Part shown: piece by piece, positions 16,911 through 25,543 of the stretch
Position numbering within the stretch: position 1 is the first letter of the stretch
Layout of the letters: every line of letters starts with the position of its first letter
NCBI GenBank assembly: GCA_016706685.1
Contig: JADJJE010000026.1
Location: forward strand, 1-28,430
DNA length: 28,430 nt
Origin: Sandaracinaceae bacterium
GTDB taxonomy: Bacteria > Myxococcota_A > Polyangia > Polyangiales > Houyiibacteriaceae
Direction: 5' to 3'
The notes under the pieces: generated by a model
What the model saw: the letters and a program-made list of their open reading frames with translations, nothing else
The model's database searches: none
Told to the model about the DNA's origin: nothing
Program-made: the position numbers and the translations under genes

Positions 16911-16961
16911 GACGAATGGTCGGAGCAGATGTGCCATAGTCACGCTCTATGGCTAGCGCGC
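16911..16961. repeat. lysR start region, partner of the 51-bp duplication
   Basis: Contains the sequence just upstream of, and including, the LysR ATG (16949-16951). Its diverged copy at 15124-15174 sits beside the yeiH-like gene. Either a duplication left by insertion of the lipoprotein segment, or two related LysR binding sites. Confidence 0.65.
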
Positions 16962-17848
16962 GCGACGACTTCGACTCCCGCCACCTCGCCGTGCTGCGTG
17001 CCGTGATCGACGCCGGCAGCATCACCAAAGCGGCGCGCCAGCTGCACCTCTCGCAGCCCGCCGTGACGGCCAGCGTAAAGAAGCTGGAGGGGGCGCTGGG
17101 GGTCACGCTGCTCGAGCGCTTTGCGCGTGGCGTCACGCCCACCGACGCGGGCCGCCGGCTGCTGTTGCACGCGCGCCGCATCGACGCCCAGCTGGACGAG
17201 CTGGTGGCCGACGTGACCACGCGCGACGCCCCGCTCGCGCCCCTGGTGCTGGGCGCCAGCACCACCATCGCGGCGGGCCTGGTGCCCAAGCTGTTCGCGC
17301 GCTTCCGGGCGCAGGAAGGCGCCACGGGCTTGCGCCTGATCGTGGGCAACACCAGCGAGATCATCGCACAGGTGGAGAGCGGCGCCCTGCCCCTCGGGCT
17401 GGTGGAGGGGCCTCCGCGCGCGGCCCGTGTGCGCCTCGAGCGGCTGCTGGACGACACGCTCTTGCCGGTGGTGGCCGCCAACTCGCCGTTCCGGGGCCAC
17501 AACGTGGACCTGAACACGCCGGTGCTGTGGCGCGAGGTGGGCTCGGGCACACGCACCGTGGTGGAGCGCGCGCTGCGCAAGCTGGGCCGCAAGCCCATGC
17601 CCTTCGACCTCGAGCTGGGCAGCACGGCCGCCATCCGCCGCGCGGTGGGGCTGTCGCTCGGGGTGGCGTTCCTGTCGCGCTGGTCCATGGGCGAGGACCT
17701 CGACGCGGGGCGCCTGCGCCTGCTGCACATCCCGGGCCTCGAGATCGGGCGGCGCTTCAGCTGGGCCCTGCCGAGCGCGCCCCTGAGCGGCACCGCCGCG
17801 CGCTTCCACGCGTTCGCCAGCGCCGAGCACGAGGTGGTGGTGCCGTGA
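16949..17848 (+). CDS. LysR-family regulator (YeiE/CysB-like)
   Basis: 299 aa. Residues ~10-70 are the LysR helix-turn-helix (HLAVLRAVIDAGSITKAARQ, then LSQPAVTASVKKLEGALGV). The effector domain (~95-295) has GNTSEIIAQVESGALPLGLV and REVGSGTRTVVERAL, a pattern typical of YeiE-like regulators that respond to sulfur compounds and control yeiH. I infer that it regulates the yeiH-like gene at 14022-15092 even though another gene now lies between them. It converges on the TetR gene at 17882 with a 33-bp gap. Confidence 0.87.
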   Translation: MASARDDFDSRHLAVLRAVIDAGSITKAARQLHLSQPAVTASVKKLEGALGVTLLERFARGVTPTDAGRRLLLHARRIDAQLDELVADVTTRDAPLAPLVLGASTTIAAGLVPKLFARFRAQEGATGLRLIVGNTSEIIAQVESGALPLGLVEGPPRAARVRLERLLDDTLLPVVAANSPFRGHNVDLNTPVLWREVGSGTRTVVERALRKLGRKPMPFDLELGSTAAIRRAVGLSLGVAFLSRWSMGEDLDAGRLRLLHIPGLEIGRRFSWALPSAPLSGTAARFHAFASAEHEVVVP

Positions 17849-17881
17849 GCGCCAGGTCACCCCGGCAAGAGCGCGCCTCGC

Positions 17882-18535
17882 TCAGTGCGCGAGGCCGCGC
17901 AGCTGCAGCGCGAGCGACGTGCGCAGCTGCTTCTCGATGGCGTCCTCGAGCGTGCCATAGCCGCCCAGCCACGAGATGATCGCAGCGAAGTACAGCGCGA
18001 AGAGGTTCTGCGCGGCGGCCAGCACGTCGATGTCCTGCGCCACCTCGCCGCGCGCCTTGGCCGCGTGCACCAGGCCGCCGAGCTGGTGCAGGAACGAGTA
18101 GGTCAGCGCCGCCATGCGCCGGCCGTTGGGGCCGCTGGCGGTGCCGAGCGCGCGCACGAAAGCGCTGGCCAGGTCGGGGGCCTCCCCATAGGTGCGCAGC
18201 AAGAGCCCGAAGACGTGCACCAGCTCGTCCAGCAAGGGGACCCCGCGCGGCAGCGTGCGGAAGGCGCGCTCCACCGCCGCGGCCAGGCGCTCGTGCATCA
18301 CCATGCAGACCAGGTCCTCCTTGTCGCTCGCGTAGAGGAACAGGGTGCCCTTGGCCACGCCGGCGCGCTCCGCCACGTCGGCCAGCTTGGTGCCCCCCAC
18401 GCCGTGCTCGAGGAACAGCTCGAAGGCCGCCTCGCGGATGCGCTCGCGCTTGTCCTCCTTGTTGGCCTCGCGCCGCCCACCCTCTACCGGGCGCAGGGCG
18501 GTCCGCTTCGACTTTGGTTTTGCGACCCGGGTCAT
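17882..18535 (-). CDS. TetR-family transcriptional regulator
   Basis: 217 aa from the ATG at 18535. After a Lys/Arg-rich lead (MTRVAKPKSKRT) comes a TetR helix-turn-helix: RERIREAAFELFLEHGVGGT, then KLADVAERAGVAKGTLFLY with the conserved GTLFLYASDKEDL. The C-terminal ligand domain is helical. It is divergent from the Coq4-like gene at 18647, and the 111-bp gap between them carries a repeat and inverted repeat that could be its operator. Its ligand is unknown. Confidence 0.87.
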   Translation of the reverse strand: MTRVAKPKSKRTALRPVEGGRREANKEDKRERIREAAFELFLEHGVGGTKLADVAERAGVAKGTLFLYASDKEDLVCMVMHERLAAAVERAFRTLPRGVPLLDELVHVFGLLLRTYGEAPDLASAFVRALGTASGPNGRRMAALTYSFLHQLGGLVHAAKARGEVAQDIDVLAAAQNLFALYFAAIISWLGGYGTLEDAIEKQLRTSLALQLRGLAH

Positions 18536-18604
18536 GCCTGTGGCGGCCAGTCTAACCAACAAAATCCACAAAATCATCCGCTGGCGCCTTGCCAGGGGCA
18601 CATC

Positions 18605-18629
18605 ACTGACCACAAACTGACCGTAGTCA
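18605..18629. promoter_or_regulatory. repeat-containing divergent control region
   Basis: The gap between the divergent TetR and Coq4-like genes holds a direct repeat ACTGACC (18605-18611, 18616-18622) and an inverted pair TGAC-CGTA-GTCA (18618-18629). GGAG at 18637-18640 sits six bases before the ATG at 18647 and fixes that start over the ATG at 18635. A TetR operator is likely but inferred. Confidence 0.4.
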
Positions 18630-18646
18630 TTTTTATGGAGGCAGCC

Positions 18647-19288
18647 ATGGCGATCATCGAGTACCCCACCAGCGAGCCCGTCCGCAGCGCCCGGGCGCGC
18701 TACTTCGAAGCCAACCACTTCGGCGCGGACGGCGGCTACGGGGACGCGTGGGTGGAGGTGAAGTTCGGGCCCATCCCGGTCCCCATCCCCAACACACCGG
18801 CGCGCGTGCGGGCGGTCCGCTACCACGACCTGCACCACATCGTGACCGGCTACGACACCGACCTGGTGGGCGAGATGGAGATCTCTGCGTGGGAGCTGGG
18901 CGCCGGCTGCGAGGACTTCGTGGCGGCCTACGTCCTGAACGTAGGCGGCCTTTCGGGCGGCGCCGCCATCGCGCCGCTGCGCACGCTGCGGGCCTTCGCG
19001 CGGGGTCGTCGGAGCCGCTCGCTGTACCGCCACACGGACGTGGAGGCGCTGCTCGACGGGGACGTGGCCGCCATCCGCGCGCTCACCCACGTGCCCTCAG
19101 AGCCCGTGCCGGTCCGCCCGAGCGACGTGGCGCGGTTTCTCGCCATCGCCACGCTCGGCCTGTTCACGTGGGGCGTGGTGTTGGTGCCCGGCCTGCTGCT
19201 CGGGCCGCTGCTGGCGCTGTATCTGTCACGCGCCAAGGCACGACAGGGCGCGGGCAGCGCAGGGACCTCGGCGCAGCTCGGCGGGTGA
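18647..19288 (+). CDS. Coq4-like protein with C-terminal membrane segment
   Basis: 213 aa. The segment YHDLHHIVTGYDTDLVGEME has H60, D61, H64 and E76 in the exact spacing HDxxHx11E, the metal-binding signature of the Coq4 family (ubiquinone biosynthesis, which in eukaryotes handles the quinone ring at C1). The surrounding helices fit the same fold. Unlike typical Coq4 it ends with a strongly hydrophobic stretch (ATLGLFTWGVVLVPGLLLGP, about residues 165-195), so it is probably membrane-attached. Bacterial members also occur outside ubiquinone pathways, so the substrate here is open. Divergent from, and probably controlled by, the TetR gene. Confidence 0.65.
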   Translation: MAIIEYPTSEPVRSARARYFEANHFGADGGYGDAWVEVKFGPIPVPIPNTPARVRAVRYHDLHHIVTGYDTDLVGEMEISAWELGAGCEDFVAAYVLNVGGLSGGAAIAPLRTLRAFARGRRSRSLYRHTDVEALLDGDVAAIRALTHVPSEPVPVRPSDVARFLAIATLGLFTWGVVLVPGLLLGPLLALYLSRAKARQGAGSAGTSAQLGG

Positions 19289-19344
19289 CGTAGCCAACCT
19301 CGCCCTCGACAGCGCAGGCGGCCTCTGCTCCACTCGCGGCGCGC

Positions 19345-20205
19345 ATGCTCTCGCCCCTCGAACAAGTCCTGCTCGCGTTGCTGCTGGTGGTCCTCATGGT
19401 GGGCATGGGCGCCACCCTCACCGTGGACGCGTTCCGCGAGGTGGTGCGGAAACCGCGGGGCCCGCTGATCGGCCTCGCCTCGCAGTTCGGCTGGATGCCG
19501 CTGATCGCGTTCGGCCTCGCGCACGCGCTCGCGCTGCCGCCGGAGCTCGCCATCGGCCTCATCGTGGTGGGCTGCACGCCGGGGGGCACCACCTCGAACC
19601 TGTTCACCTACTATGCGCGCGCCGACCTGGCGCTGAGCATCACCATGACGGCGCTCTCGTCGGTGGCCGCGGTGGTGCTCATGCCGCTCGCGCTGCGCGT
19701 GTATGCGGCGCCCTTCTCGAGCGCGACGTTGGTCGTCCCCTACACCAACATCGCCGCCACGTTGGCGCTCATGCTGGTGCCCATGGGCATCGGCATGGCC
19801 GTGCGTCACCGCTCGTCGGCGGCGGCCGCGCGCGTGGAGCGGGCCGGCAGCGTGGCGGGGCTCGCCGTGCTGGCGCTGCTGATCGGGACGGGGCTCGTGC
19901 GCAACGGCCACCTGCTGGTCGAGTCACCCCCCACGGTGTACGCGGCGGCGCTGGGCCTCGGGGTCGTGGGCTTCGGCCTCGGGTACCTGAGCGCGCGCCT
20001 CGGGGGCCTCGGGCCGGCCGCACGCCGCGCGGTGGCTTTCGAGACCGGCATCCAGAACAGCCCGCTGGCGCTGGGCATCTTGATGACCTCGTTCCCGGCG
20101 GAGCTGCACGCTCAGCTGCTGTGGCTGCCGCTGCTCTACGCGCTGTTCATCATTCTCTCGTCGGCCGCGCTGGCGGCGTTCCTGCGCACTCGCCCGCTGG
20201 CGTGA
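19345..20205 (+). CDS. bile acid:sodium symporter (BASS) family transporter
   Basis: 286 aa with about nine to ten hydrophobic segments. BASS signatures are clear: GCTPGGTTSNLFTYYARADL in the first core motif and FETGIQNSPLALGIL in the second, which form the crossed sodium-binding region. Family members import organic anions (bile acids, pyruvate, pantoate and others) with sodium. It lies 56 bp after the Coq4-like gene and could be co-transcribed. Substrate not predictable. Confidence 0.88.
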   Translation: MLSPLEQVLLALLLVVLMVGMGATLTVDAFREVVRKPRGPLIGLASQFGWMPLIAFGLAHALALPPELAIGLIVVGCTPGGTTSNLFTYYARADLALSITMTALSSVAAVVLMPLALRVYAAPFSSATLVVPYTNIAATLALMLVPMGIGMAVRHRSSAAAARVERAGSVAGLAVLALLIGTGLVRNGHLLVESPPTVYAAALGLGVVGFGLGYLSARLGGLGPAARRAVAFETGIQNSPLALGILMTSFPAELHAQLLWLPLLYALFIILSSAALAAFLRTRPLA

Positions 20206-20267
20206 CGCCCCCCTGCCGAGGTTGCTCTGCCCGCGCCAATCCCGCGTGCAGCGCAAGCGTTGCGTCG

Positions 20268-20294
20268 GCGATCCGAGTTCTCTCGGACGATCGC
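20268..20294. terminator. imperfect inverted repeat after the transporter
   Basis: GCGATCCGAG, a TTCT loop, then CTCGG-AC-GATCGC forms a bulged stem in the 131-bp gap between the BASS gene and the small lipoprotein. No T-run follows, so a terminator is only one option; an operator is another. Confidence 0.3.
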
Positions 20295-20336
20295 GGTTCG
20301 CGAGGCGTGGCACGTAGGTTGCTGTGGGTGTTTGGC

Positions 20337-20633
20337 ATGACCTCCTCCCGCGTGCGTTCTCCTTCGGTCTTCGCCCCGCTCACGCTCATCGTGCTCGCCA
20401 TCGCCGGCGGGGGCAGCGCGTGCTCCAGCCCCTCGGGGGTGGCGCTCGAAGACACACCTCGAGAGCTGGCCGGCGCGCTCTGCGACCAGCTGGTGAACTG
20501 CGCCACCTGTGAGACACGCGACCCCAACGGGACCGTGTGCGACTCGTCCAACGAGTGCCTCAGCGGGCGCTGCGCCGACGACGGCAGCATGACCAACACC
20601 CGGCGCTGCACGGACCGCGTGACCTGCGGCTGA
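20337..20633 (+). CDS. small Cys-rich lipoprotein, 98 aa
   Basis: The signal peptide MTSSRVRSPSVFAPLTLIVL continues to a lipobox-like GGGSAC with Cys near residue 29. The mature part carries eight further cysteines, including CDQLVNCATCETRD and CDSSNECLSGRCADD. That spacing resembles the short disulfide-rich ECxSGxC modules common in myxobacterial surface lipoproteins. Likely envelope-anchored; function unknown. Confidence 0.6.
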   Translation: MTSSRVRSPSVFAPLTLIVLAIAGGGSACSSPSGVALEDTPRELAGALCDQLVNCATCETRDPNGTVCDSSNECLSGRCADDGSMTNTRRCTDRVTCG

Positions 20634-20690
20634 AGCGGCCTTCGCGCCCGGTCTTGTCACGGGAGCCCAGCTCGTGCGACGGAACGAATC

Positions 20691-21179
20691 ATGAGCGCCT
20701 CTCCCACACTTCCCGCCATCGACATCGGCATCAGCCCAGAGGACCGCGCCGCCATCGTGGCCGGCCTCTCCGCCCTGCTGGCCGACAGCTACACCCTCTA
20801 CCTGATGACCCACAACTTCCACTGGAACGTGACGGGGCCACAGTTCAACAGCCTGCACGCCATGTTCATGACGCAGTACACGGAGCAGTGGACGGCGCTC
20901 GACGAGATCGCGGAGCGCATCCGCGCGCTCGGCCACCCGGCCCCAGGCACCTACAAGGCCTTCCACGCGCTGAGCTCCATCGCCGAAGTGGACGGAGTGC
21001 CCAGCGCCGACGACATGGTGCGGCACCTGGTGGCCGCCCAAGAGGCCACGGCGCGCACCGCTCGCAAGCTGTTCCCCGTGGTCAGCGGCGCGAACGACCA
21101 GCCCACGGCGGACCTGCTCACGCGCCGCCTCGAGGTGCACGAGAAGACCGCCTGGATGCTGCGCAGCGTGCTGGGCTGA
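20691..21179 (+). CDS. dps: Dps-family DNA-binding ferritin-like protein
   Basis: 162 aa. The inter-subunit ferroxidase residues are all present with the spacing of E. coli Dps: H44 (in HNFHWNVTGP), H56 (NSLHAMF), D71 and E75 (ALDEIAERI). Dps dodecamers oxidise and store iron and protect DNA against peroxide. The N-terminal tail is short with few Lys/Arg, so direct DNA binding may be weak. It stands alone, before the restriction-modification operon. Confidence 0.92.
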   Translation: MSASPTLPAIDIGISPEDRAAIVAGLSALLADSYTLYLMTHNFHWNVTGPQFNSLHAMFMTQYTEQWTALDEIAERIRALGHPAPGTYKAFHALSSIAEVDGVPSADDMVRHLVAAQEATARTARKLFPVVSGANDQPTADLLTRRLEVHEKTAWMLRSVLG

Positions 21180-21304
21180 GCTCAGCGCACGCCGCGCAGG
21201 CGCAGGGCGAGCGCAACCTGGGCACCAGCGCTGGGGCGAAATTGGCCGCGGGACTCGAGGTCTTCCCGTAGACTCGCTGCCCGCCTTACCTACCCGAAAG
21301 CCCC

Positions 21305-22874
21305 ATGCAGCCCAGCACCCGCGACGCCCAGCGCGCCGAGTTACACAAGACCATCTGGCGTATCGCCAACGACCTGCGTGGCTCGGTCGATGGCTGGGAC
21401 TTCAAGTCCTACGTCCTCGGCATGCTGTTCTACCGCTTCATCTCCGAGAACCTGACCGCCTACGTCAACGAACAGGAGCGCGCCGCCGGGGACCGCACCT
21501 TCAACTACGCCGAGATCTCCGACAAGAAGGCCGAGTTCGGCCGCAAGGAGACCGTCGCCGAGCGAGGCTTCTACATCCTCCCTTCTGAGTTGTTCGCCAA
21601 CGTCCGCAAGCGCGCCGACCAGGACGAGAACCTCAACATGACCCTGGAGCGGGTGTTCAAGAACATCGAGGGCTCCGCGGTGGGTACCGAGAGTGAGGCG
21701 GACATTCAGGGTCTGTTCGACGACCTGGACGTGAACAGCCAGAAGCTCGGGCCGACTGTCGCAAAGCGCAACGAAAAAGCTGGTGAAGCTGCTCGACGCT
21801 ATCGGCGACCTGAAGCTGGGCGACTTCGCCGACAACAGCATCGACGCGTTCGGCGACGCCTACGAGTACCTGATGACCATGTACGCCTCGAGCGCAGGGA
21901 AGTCCGGCGGCGAGTTCTTCACCCCGCAAGAAGTCAGCGAGCTGCTCGCGCGCATCACAGTCGTCGGCAAGACCGAGGTGAACAAGGTGTACGACCCCGC
22001 GTGCGGCTCCGGGTCGCTCTTGCTGAAGTTCGTGAAGGTGCTGGGCAAGGAGAACGTGCGGCAGGGCTTCTACGGGCAGGAGATCAACCTGACCACCTAC
22101 AACCTGGCCCGCATCAACATGTTCCTGCACGACGTCAACTTCGAGAAGTTCGACATCGCCCACGGGGACACGCTGATCGACCCGAGGCACTGGGACGACG
22201 AACCCTTCGAGGCCATCGTCAGCAACCCACCCTACTCGATCAACTGGGAGGGCGACGCCAACCCCACGCTGATCAACGACCCGCGCTTCTCTCCGGCGGG
22301 TGTGCTGGCCCCAAAGTCCAAGGCCGACCTGGCCTTCGCCATGCACATCCTCAGGTGGCTCGCGGTGAACGGCACGGCAGCCATCGTCGAGTTTCCGGGT
22401 GTGCTCTATCGCAGCGGCGCGGAGCAGAAGATCCGCAAGTACCTGCTGGACAACAACTACGTGGATGCCGTCATCCAGCTCCCGCCAGACCTCTTCTTCG
22501 GCACCACCATCGCCACCTGCATCATCGTGCTGAAGAAGTCGAAGCAGGACAACGCGGTCCTGTTCATCGACGCCAGCGCCGAATTCACACGCGTCGGCAA
22601 CAAGAACCACCTAGCGCCCGAGCACCACAAGAAGGTCTTGGACGCCTACGTGGCGCGGCAGAACGTGGAACATTTCGCGAGGGTCGTCCCCCACTCGGCC
22701 ATTGCCGAGAACGCCTACAACATCGCGGTGTCGTCGTACGTCGAGCGCGAGGACACGCGCCAGGCGGTGGATATCCTGGAGCTCAACGCCGAGATCGCGC
22801 GAATCGTGGCGCGGCAATCGCGGCTCCGCACCGAGATCGACGCCATCGTGGCCGACCTGGAGGGTGCCGCGTGA
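21305..22874 (+). CDS. hsdM: type I restriction-modification DNA methyltransferase subunit, one frameshift
   Basis: About 522 aa after correcting one base. The N-terminal HsdM helical domain (LHKTIWRIANDLRGSVDGWD, YVLGMLFYRFISENL) runs to NEK at about 21776. There an A5 run should be A4, restoring NEKLVKLLDAIGDLKLGDF and the catalytic domain. Motif I, DPACGSGSLLLKF, binds S-adenosylmethionine; motif IV, NPPYSINW (about 22224), is the N6-adenine methylation site. HsdM pairs with HsdS to methylate the target. Its end overlaps the next gene's GTG (GTGA). Confidence 0.9.
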
Positions 22875-23704
22875 GCAAGAACCGGCAGATCACGGTCCAG
22901 GGGCGCGCCGTGACGGTCGTGGCCGGCGCCGACGAGGACTACATCTCGCTGACCGACATCGCTCGCCACAAGAACGCCGAGCACACCGATGACCTCATCC
23001 GAAACTGGCTGAGGAACCGGAACACGCTGGAGTTCCTGGGGATCTGGGAGCGGCTCAACAACGCGGACTTCAACCCCGTCGAATTCGACGGGATTAGACT
23101 GCGAGCCGGGCTGAACAGCTTCACCCTCACGCCCAAGCAGTGGATCGAACGCACTGGCGCCGTTGGCATCACATCCAAGGCTGGGCGCTATGGCGGGACG
23201 TACGCCCACAAGGACATTGCCTTCGAGTTCGCGGCCTGGATTTCGGTCGAGTTCAAGCTCTACCTCATCAAGGAGTTCCAGCGCCTCAAGGAAGGGGAGC
23301 GCGATCAGCTCGGTTGGGACGTCGGCCGCAACCTCACCAAGATCAACTACCGCATTCACACCGACGCCATCCAGCAGAACCTCATTCCACCCGAGGTCAC
23401 CCCACAGCAAGCCTCCCTGGTGTACGCGAGCGAAGCCGACCTGCTGAACGTAGCCTTGTTCGGCAAGACGGCCCGAGAGTGGCGTGATGGCCAACCTGGC
23501 AGCAAGGGCAACATCCGCGATGAGGCCAACGTCGCGCAGCTCGTGTGCTTGGCCAACCTGGAGGCGCTGAACGCGCACCTCATCCACCAGGGCGTGGCGC
23601 AGAGCCAGCGCCTCAAACTGCTCAACCAGACCGCTATTCAGCAGATGAAGGTGTTGACCACCGACAGCGGCGTCCGACGCCTAGAGGCGAAGAACAAGCC
23701 ATGA
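22871..23704 (+). CDS. KilA-N domain protein inside the type I R-M operon
   Basis: 277 aa starting with GTG in a GTGA overlap with hsdM, and ending in an ATGA overlap with hsdS. Residues ~1-120 match the KilA-N/APSES-like DNA-binding domain (YISLTDIARHKNAEHTDDLI, NWLRNRNTLEFLGIWE, GRYGGTYAHKDIAFEFAAWI). The C-terminal half is helical (NLTKINYRIHTDAIQQNLIP; GNIRDEANVAQLVCLANLEA). KilA-N proteins are best known from phages as antirepressor-like factors. Here tight coupling suggests a regulator or accessory of the R-M system. The gene has no frameshift. Confidence 0.8.
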   Translation: MSKNRQITVQGRAVTVVAGADEDYISLTDIARHKNAEHTDDLIRNWLRNRNTLEFLGIWERLNNADFNPVEFDGIRLRAGLNSFTLTPKQWIERTGAVGITSKAGRYGGTYAHKDIAFEFAAWISVEFKLYLIKEFQRLKEGERDQLGWDVGRNLTKINYRIHTDAIQQNLIPPEVTPQQASLVYASEADLLNVALFGKTAREWRDGQPGSKGNIRDEANVAQLVCLANLEALNAHLIHQGVAQSQRLKLLNQTAIQQMKVLTTDSGVRRLEAKNKP

Positions 23705-24194
23705 GCCGTATCCACGACCTCATCGCGAAGCACTGCCCGGGCGGGGTGCCGTTCAGGGCGCTCGGCGAGATCGGCGAGTTGGTCCGCGGCAACGGGATGC
23801 CAAAGACAGACTTCACGGAGTCCGGGGTTGGAGCCATTCACTACGGCCAAATCTACACGTACTACGGCACCTGGACGACCAAGACCCGCTCATTCGTGGC
23901 GCCCGAAACGGCAGCACGGCTAGCAAAGGTCGACCCTGGTGACACTCATCATCACGAACACAAGCGAGAACCTAGAAGAGGTCGGGAAAGCAGTTGCTTG
24001 GCTCGGCGGAGACCGCATCGTCACTGTGGCCACGCAACCGTCTTGAAGCACGACCAGGACTCCGTTCATCAGCTACTGGCTGCAGAGCCGGCTTCCACCT
24101 TCAGAAGAAGCGGTGCGAACGGTACGAAGGTGATCGACGTCTCCGCCAACAGCCTGGCAAAGATCCGCATCCCCATTCCGCCCTCGCGGTGCAG
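23701..24194 (+). pseudogene. hsdS: hsdS specificity subunit, 5' part, interrupted
   Basis: Starts in the ATGA overlap: MSRIHDLIAKHCPGGVPFRA LGEIGELVRGNG, the normal beginning of a first target-recognition domain, readable to KVDPGD near 23940. After that the frame is lost several times. Comparison with the second copy (25544-25818) shows small deletions in this one, e.g. CACTGTGG against CACTGGTGG. At 24194, within PPxAVQ, the hsdS sequence stops and transposase-like sequence begins. Without repair this would give a truncated specificity subunit and no functional complex, unless the small indels and the duplication are assembly errors. Confidence 0.7.
23929..24194. repeat. hsdS direct repeat, copy A
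   Basis: Nearly the same sequence as 25544-25818 (from GTCGACCCTGGTGACA to GCGGTGCAG), differing mainly by small indels. It borders the left side of the insertion. Much longer than any target-site duplication. Confidence 0.85.
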
Positions 24195-25543
24195 TTCGAG
24201 CCGAGGAGCCAGGGCGGATGCCGCCGTCGTTGGCGCCAGAGCGTGTACTTCCGCATGTTGTTGCTGGGGTGCGCTTCCAGAATCAGAGTCAGGCGCGGGA
24301 TCTGCTGGCGATGCGGACTCGCTCTCGCTGAAGCGCTTCCTGGGATTCGAGCCGCACGAGTCGACGCCCGACCACTCCAACGTTGTCACGCATGCGCACG
24401 CGACTGCCCGGAGTCGACGTACGTGGAGGTCTTCCGCTTCGTGATGCGTGGTAACCAACGAGGCGCGGTCTGCTGCGCGGCCAGGTGGCTGGGGTGGATC
24501 CGACCTACCACCTTCGCGCCGATGCGTCGATAGAGACCATCGTGCGGAAGGGCAGCGCGGCGAGGGCTACAAGGGCTACCTGCGCGGGCTCGCCAAGGGG
24601 AGTCCGGCATCGAGAACCCGACCGAAGAGGGCTGCCCGCTTCGGAAGGCCGAAGCCGCGAAGGCAAAGAAGACGTCGAATGAAGAGTGGGCAAGCCCCAC
24701 CGACTCCGGACGCTGGATCACGTGCGCTTGAAGGATGGGCGAACGCGACTCGGCTACAAGGCCGAGCACGTGGTCGACATGGAGACGGGCGCTCCCCTCG
24801 CCGTGGACGATGGCCGCCCGACGAGCGACCCCTCGTCCATCGAAGGACGAGGCCTCAAGCTCGCCGAGCGAATCTCTGAGCGCACCATCGCTCGCGACGA
24901 CGATGACGACGACAGCGACGGGCGCCACCTTCCAGCAAAGTCATCCGGGAGCATCCACGCGAAGGTCGTCGCCGACAGGGGCTGCCACAAAGGCGAGAGG
25001 CACGATTCGGAGCCTCGAGGAGAAGAGCATCCGGACCTACCATTCCCGAGCGGCTTCGGCGGCAAGCGTCGCTAGCGAAGCATGGTGGACGCAAGACGGC
25101 GAAGGCCGTGTACCGCAATCGAGAACGCGTGAAGCGCCCGAAGAAGAGACAAAGAGAGCTACAACGCCGTCGCGGTGAACTCATCGAGCGCTCGCTTCGC
25201 GCACATCTGCGAGACCGGCGACCATCGACGCACGCGGCTCCGAAGGCGAGGCAACGTCCGCAAGCGCTACCTCATCCAGTGCGCGGGCTTCAACCTCAAC
25301 ATCCTGATGCGGCTCCTCGGAGCAGGCACCTCGCCAGGTCGTGGACTGGCGAAGGCCTATGGGGCGCAGCAGCCACTCTCGCGGATCACGTCGTGTGCGC
25401 TGGTGGCTCTCATGGCTGCCGTAGTTTGCGGCGCCAGCGCCGCCATGATCCGTCGGCCGCTTCCTATCTGCCGCCCTCGCTCACGCCACCCGGCAGCCCT
25501 GGCTCGCTTCACCGGGTTTTTCAACGGAGAAACGCGCAGCAAA
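24195..25543 (+). mobile_element. insertion sequence-like element inside hsdS
   Basis: About 1.35 kb between the two hsdS copies, filled by remnants of one DDE transposase reading in the plus direction (see the next entry). No terminal inverted repeats or short target duplication are obvious at the joints. The length is about right for a single IS of the IS4/IS5/IS1182 group. This also explains the absence of an intact gene between 24.2 and 25.5 kb. Confidence 0.7.
24246..25350 (+). pseudogene. degenerate DDE transposase (IS4/IS5/IS1182-like)
   Basis: Ordered fragments in several frames: YFRMLLLG, ERGICWRC-like (read RRGICWRC), SLSLKRFLGFEPHESTPDHS, STYVEVFRFVMR, LRGQVAGVDPTYHLRAD (first catalytic Asp), GYKGYLRGLAK, LKDGRTRLGYKAEHVVDMET, KVVADRGCHKGE (second Asp), VYRNRERVKRPKKRQREL, RRGELIERS then RFAHICETG (Glu region), and QCAGFNLNILMRLLGAGT. 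The order and motifs fit a DDE_Tnp_1-type transposase, but at least six frame changes and lost segments make it non-functional as read. Acidic low-complexity codons (DDDDDD, about 24895-24920) also look aberrant. The exact IS family is uncertain. Confidence 0.75.

Noticed and set aside
16681..17793. N-terminal extension of the 482-aa lipoprotein to 853 codons
   Set aside because: The extra part runs antisense to the LysR gene and shows no family; the signal peptide and lipobox place the start at 16680.
21180..21304. Promoter for the hsd operon in the gap after dps
   Set aside because: TTGGCC and TAGACT are present but about 21 bp apart, too far for a convincing sigma-70 promoter; no other pair stood out.
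24686..25075. Independent acidic protein of 129 aa within the insertion
   Set aside because: The LKDGRTRLGYKAEHVVDMET and KVVADRG segments are transposase motifs; the rest is frame-shifted transposase sequence.
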